Assembly: GCA_030152805.1 (NCBI GenBank)
Contig: JASLIG010000032.1
Coordinates: 1 to 33,886, forward strand
DNA: 33,886 bases
Origin: Solirubrobacterales bacterium
GTDB taxonomy: Bacteria > Actinomycetota > Thermoleophilia > Solirubrobacterales > 70-9
Reading direction: 5' to 3'
Under the pieces are notes generated by a model. That model worked only from the letters and a program-made list of their open reading frames with translations, ran no database searches and was not told where the DNA came from. A program made the translations under genes and the position numbers. Of this stretch, positions 30,831-33,886 are shown in pieces; positions within the stretch are counted from its first letter, which is position 1; each line of letters opens with the position of its first letter.

Positions 30831-30900
30831 CCCGAGGCCTGGCCGCCCGCGCAGCTCCACCTCGGTCCTCCCCTGCGGCGAAACGCAGACCATGAGCGCG

Positions 30901-30925
30901 GTTCGGCGCCCATCTTTCGGGGTAC
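30901..30925 (+). promoter_or_regulatory. SigB/SigF-type promoter before csbD
   Basis: GTTCGG (30901-30906) and GGGTAC (30920-30925) are 13 nt apart, the same spacing as the promoter at 30605. It lies 37 nt before the CsbD ATG. A second example in the same neighbourhood makes control by a stress sigma factor credible. Confidence 0.65.
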
Positions 30926-30962
30926 CAGGGCCCTGTCCCCAATCGGAAGAAGGTTTTAATCA

Positions 30963-31151
30963 ATGGGAATTCTCGACAAGATCACCGGCAAGACCAAGCA
31001 GGCGGCGGGCGACCTCGCCGGCGACGCCTCCCTGCGCCGCCAGGGCAAACGTGAGGAGCGCAAGGGCGAGAAGAAGGAGGAGCTGGACCAAGCGCAGGAG
31101 AGGGCTGACGAGAAGGCAGACGAAGTCGCCGACCTCGAGCGGAAAACCTGA
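30963..31151 (+). CDS. CsbD family stress protein
   Basis: A 62-aa hydrophilic helical protein. MGILDKITGKTKQAAGDLAG is the CsbD signature, followed by a charged Glu/Lys-rich tail. CsbD proteins are under stress sigma factor control in Bacillus; their mechanism is unclear. An AGAAGG site precedes the ATG. Confidence 0.9.
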   Translation: MGILDKITGKTKQAAGDLAGDASLRRQGKREERKGEKKEELDQAQERADEKADEVADLERKT

Positions 31152-31155
31152 GTGA

Positions 31156-31644
31156 GTGCTCGAGCGCAGGCTCTTGGCCATATACCTGAATGACCACCTA
31201 GCGGGTGCAACGGGCGGAGTGGAGCTCGCCAGACGGGCCCGCTCCAGCAATCGTGGTACGAAGTGGGGCAAGACCCTGGAAGGAATCTGCGCCGAAATCG
31301 AAGCCGACCGGACCACCCTGGAGGACGTGATGGAGCGGCTCGACGTCAAGCGGGACACCGTCAAGATTGCAGGAGCATGGGCAGCAGAGAAGCTTGGCCG
31401 CCTCAAGCTGAACGGACGCTTGAGGGGGTACTCGCCACTCAGCCGATTGCTCGAGCTGGAGATGCTTCACATCGGGATCACGGGCAAGCTCGAGTTGTGG
31501 CAGGCACTGCAGCGGACGCTGATCCCCAAACTTTCGGAAGTCGACTTCTCCGCCCTGATCGAGCGGGCCGAGTCGCAGCGCCAGGCCGTCGAGCGCCTGC
31601 GCCTCGACGCGGCGGCGCAGGCTCTGGCCGGGGAGTCCGGCTGA
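31156..31644 (+). CDS. conserved helical protein of unknown function
   Basis: A 162-aa protein from a GTG 4 nt after the CsbD stop, thus in the same transcript. It is mostly helical, with YLNDHLAGATGGVELARRAR near the start, a helix rich in Glu (LEGICAEIEADRTTLEDVM) and a second long helical part at 95-155. Spaced acidic and His residues would allow a four-helix bundle, possibly ferritin-like, but no clear metal set was found. A stress role follows from context only. Confidence 0.7.
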   Translation: MLERRLLAIYLNDHLAGATGGVELARRARSSNRGTKWGKTLEGICAEIEADRTTLEDVMERLDVKRDTVKIAGAWAAEKLGRLKLNGRLRGYSPLSRLLELEMLHIGITGKLELWQALQRTLIPKLSEVDFSALIERAESQRQAVERLRLDAAAQALAGESG

Positions 31645-31716
31645 GATATCGAGATCGGCTCGCCAAGACCCGCTGCGCCTTGGAAATGCTGGAGAAGGAG
31701 CGAAGCGAGCTATCCC

Positions 31717-32274
31717 TCATCCGGCTGCCCGCCAATTTGCCTCGATCATCGAGTACACGACGCTGTCGAGATAGCGGCCGTCGATGAGTTCCGCCTGACG
31801 CAACGTCCCCTCCTCGCGAAAGCTGAGTCGCTCGGGTATCGCGCGGCTGCGACGGTTCTCCACGGCGACCCGGATCTCGACCCGGTTGAGCCGCCAGGCG
31901 TTCAGCGCATGGTCGACGAGCAGCCGCACCGCCGCCGTCATCGTCCCCCTGCCCTGGTGTCCTTCGTCCAGCCAGTAGCCGATGCGCGTCGAGCGGTTGG
32001 CCCAATCGACCCCGTGGTAGCCGACCACCCCAACGATGCCCTCCTCGACTATGGCTGCCTGAAAGCCGTCGTTGTCACTCAGCTGTAACCGAGTCCTGCG
32101 AATGAATTCGACCGTGTCCTCGAAGGTTTGGCTCGCAGCCCAAGGCAGCCAACGTGCAAGGTGGGCACGATTCGCCTCGATCAGTCCGTGGAGCTCGCGG
32201 GCGTCTCCATCGTCGAGCAAGCGCAGATAGGAATCGTCGGTGATCTGCAGCCGATTCCCGTCACCGCACCTCAC
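31717..32274 (-). CDS. RimJ/RimL-type GNAT N-acetyltransferase
   Basis: A 185-aa GNAT protein with LRLLDDGDARELHGLIEANR at the start, IGYWLDEGHQGRGTMTAAV with the acetyl-CoA loop (Q-G-R-G), and NRVEIRVAVENRRSRAIPERL, the pattern of ribosomal-protein acetyltransferases of the RimL group. It acetylates N-termini or small amines. It overlaps the SpoIIAA-like gene by 4 nt (ATGA). Confidence 0.9.
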   Translation of the reverse strand: MRCGDGNRLQITDDSYLRLLDDGDARELHGLIEANRAHLARWLPWAASQTFEDTVEFIRRTRLQLSDNDGFQAAIVEEGIVGVVGYHGVDWANRSTRIGYWLDEGHQGRGTMTAAVRLLVDHALNAWRLNRVEIRVAVENRRSRAIPERLSFREEGTLRQAELIDGRYLDSVVYSMIEANWRAAG

Positions 32275-32639
32275 GCGGATACCCAGCGTTTAGCCTCCTC
32301 CTCTTGGTCGAGGCCGACGACCATCACCTCGCCGGGCGTCATCCAGGTGAACATACGCATCGCCTTCGCGACCCACTCGACGTCGGTGACGAGCGCGAAG
32401 CGTTTCCAGGCGCCGTGGTCGCGGACCCATGCCCGCAGGCCGGTTCTCACATCCTCAGGCCAGGCCCCCAGCTCGAGGCCGTGGAAGTCGGTGAGGACGA
32501 AGAGCAAGCGCAGCGCCCCGGACTCGATCCCCTCGCGCAGCGCCGGCTCCAGCACCTCGACGTAGTCGTCCTTGCTGAGCTTGCCCGATGCCCGCAATCC
32601 GATCGTCCCGCTCGGCATCTGCTCGATTCGTTCGATCAT
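32271..32639 (-). CDS. SpoIIAA-like (STAS-related) protein
   Basis: A 122-aa protein of the SpoIIAA-like fold: GTIGLRASGKLSKDDYVEVL, then LRLLFVLTDFHGLELGAW, WKRFALVTDVEWVAKAM and a closing AKRWVSA. These resemble STAS domains but lack the phosphorylated Ser motif. It may bind lipids or nucleotides. Translationally coupled to the acetyltransferase gene. Confidence 0.85.
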   Translation of the reverse strand: MIERIEQMPSGTIGLRASGKLSKDDYVEVLEPALREGIESGALRLLFVLTDFHGLELGAWPEDVRTGLRAWVRDHGAWKRFALVTDVEWVAKAMRMFTWMTPGEVMVVGLDQEEEAKRWVSA

Positions 32640-32703
32640 CGTGTATCGCCCTTCCGCTGATCCAGTCTCATTGAGGCAATGAAGACGGGGGCTCGCGCTC
32701 AGA

Positions 32704-33886
32704 CTAGCGCCGCTTCAACCGCGTCGTTTCGACTCGCGCCAGCTTCTGTTTCAGTCGCTGGAATTGTGCCTCCTCGCGCTCGGAGCGTTCGTAGCCTTCG
32801 TAGGCGAGGTTGGTTTCCTCTTTCGGATCGGTCTTGAGGTCGTACATCTCCCATTGGGGCGGCTTCGGATTTTTCTTGCTGACGTCGTGGTAGCGAGCCA
32901 GCTTCCAGCGGCCTTCGCGGATGGCGACGATGTGGTTCGGCGGTTTCGGGTAAGGCGGTTTGGCCTGCCCCGACTGGAAGTCGTCATAGGTGAAGACGAC
33001 GTAGTCCTGGACCGGCTTCGCCGTCTTCGGCCGCAGGACCAGCCGTGAGTAGTCCACCCCCTGCCAGTTGACGCGGGCCGATTTCGGTGCCTTCGCGAGG
33101 CTGGCCAGGGTAGGCAGAAAGTCGACGTGGGAGACCAACGCGGCGGTGCTCTGCGGGGTCGGGAACAGCCTCGGGTTGGAGTAGACGAGTGGGACTCGCG
33201 TCGCCTCCTCGTAGAAGTTGAAGTTCTTCTGCCGCATGCCACCGTGGGTCAGGCCCATCTCGCCGTGGTCGGCGGTGCGCACGATCAGCGTGTCGTCGTA
33301 CAGGCCGGCCTCTTCGAGCTTGTTGAGGACGTTGACGATGTAGTTGTCGGAGGAGCGCATCAGGTTGCCGTAGTAGTTCAGGTAGGCGCGCTTTTCCTTT
33401 TCGGTCCGCGGCTTGCCGGTGAGGTTGAAGATCTTCAGGAACTGCGCCTGGACCGAGGGCTTGGTCGAGAGGTCTTCTTCGTTGGTCGCCGGCACGCCGA
33501 TGTCACCCTGGATCCAGGAGTCGTCGTAGCCGGCTTCTTCGAAGGTCTTGCTCGGGTAGAAGAGGACGTCGTGCGGGTTGACCAGCGAGATGACGAGGAA
33601 GAAGGGCTGCTGTTGGGCGGCCGCCGAGCTGAGGTACTGCATCACGCCCTCGTCGCCGGCCTCCGGTGAGCCGGTCGATTCCATGAAGCGCCCGTCGTTG
33701 TCGATGAAGCCGCCACCGGCCTCGGGGGACGCTCTGGTTGGCGCCGGCGTCGGGTGGGTTCCAGCGCGTGAAGCCGTAGCGCTCGAGATCGGCGGGGACG
33801 GCGTTTTCTTTCTGGGCCGGCTTCGAGCAGTGCCACTTGCCCTTGTAGACGACGTTGTAGCCGGCGGCTTTCATCACCGTCGCCAG
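32704..33886 (-). pseudogene. sulfatase family gene, one-base frameshift, cut by window edge
   Basis: From 33886 inward the first frame gives MKAAGYNVVYKGKWHCS and YGFTRWNPPDAGANQSVP. The frame then breaks in a run of five G on the plus strand (33724-33728), and the next frame continues EAGGGFIDNDGRFMESTGSP to the end. Removing one base restores a single sulfatase. The C-terminal part has VRTADHGEMGLTHGGM, a metal site of the alkaline-phosphatase-like sulfatases, and DLKTDPKEETNLA near the end. The active-site Cys motif lies beyond the window. The break may be a true mutation or a homopolymer sequencing error. The enzyme would cleave sulfate or phosphonate esters. Confidence 0.8.

Overview
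The window is high-GC (about 70%) bacterial DNA with tightly packed, often overlapping genes, strong G/C third-position bias and a tRNA gene without an encoded CCA end. Together with the protein families (SipW-type secreted proteins, DUF2855, an NRMT-like Nramp carrier, MMPL exporter, SigB-type promoters) this suggests an actinobacterium of the Thermoleophilia/Solirubrobacterales kind. That placement is inference. No CRISPR array, insertion sequence, integrase or rRNA was seen.

Region 1 (1-6313, minus strand) is the most striking part. A 73-nt tRNA with anticodon UAA but a short, class I variable loop lies 31 nt upstream of a divergent arginyl-tRNA-synthetase-like gene. In the same direction follow a fused aminodeoxychorismate synthase, a GNAT acetyltransferase, a histone-deacetylase-fold amidohydrolase, a small chorismate mutase of the PapB (4-amino-4-deoxychorismate mutase) type, and a cytochrome P450 cut by the window edge. 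Most gene junctions overlap or nearly touch, so this reads as one operon. PapA-like plus PapB-like enzymes point to p-aminophenylalanine or a relative. The dedicated synthetase and odd tRNA suggest that an amino acid is loaded on a special tRNA, either for a biosynthetic step or for decoding.

Region 2 (6510-11609): an ATZ/TRZ-type amidohydrolase and a uracil-DNA-glycosylase-fold protein, both carrying rare TTA codons; an alpha/beta hydrolase; a Fic AMP-transferase with a C-terminal winged helix and a perfect palindrome in its promoter; and a DUF998 membrane protein. Region 3 (11555-17375): an MMPL/RND exporter, a decayed SRPBCC (AHSA1) gene, and a three-gene surface operon, the last protein of which has three exact 122-residue repeats.

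Region 4 (17482-23833) holds two protease/small-protein pairs built on one plan. A thermolysin-like zinc peptidase ends in a domain that also occurs as the separate 71-aa protein encoded just after it. A legumain/caspase-like cysteine peptidase begins with a domain that also occurs as the separate 125-aa protein encoded just before it. Between them lie a VOC protein, a 14-TM MFS exporter and its divergent MarR regulator with a 34-bp operator.

Region 5 (23877-33886): an SDR, a DUF2855 protein, an O6-alkylguanine-DNA alkyltransferase, an acylphosphatase fused to a LigD-type 3'-phosphoesterase domain, a SnoaL-like protein, a HAD hydrolase, an NRMT-like Nramp carrier, a ZIP carrier, a stress group (a 45-aa membrane protein and CsbD, each behind a SigB-like promoter), a RimL-type acetyltransferase with a SpoIIAA-like protein, and a sulfatase interrupted by a one-base frameshift.
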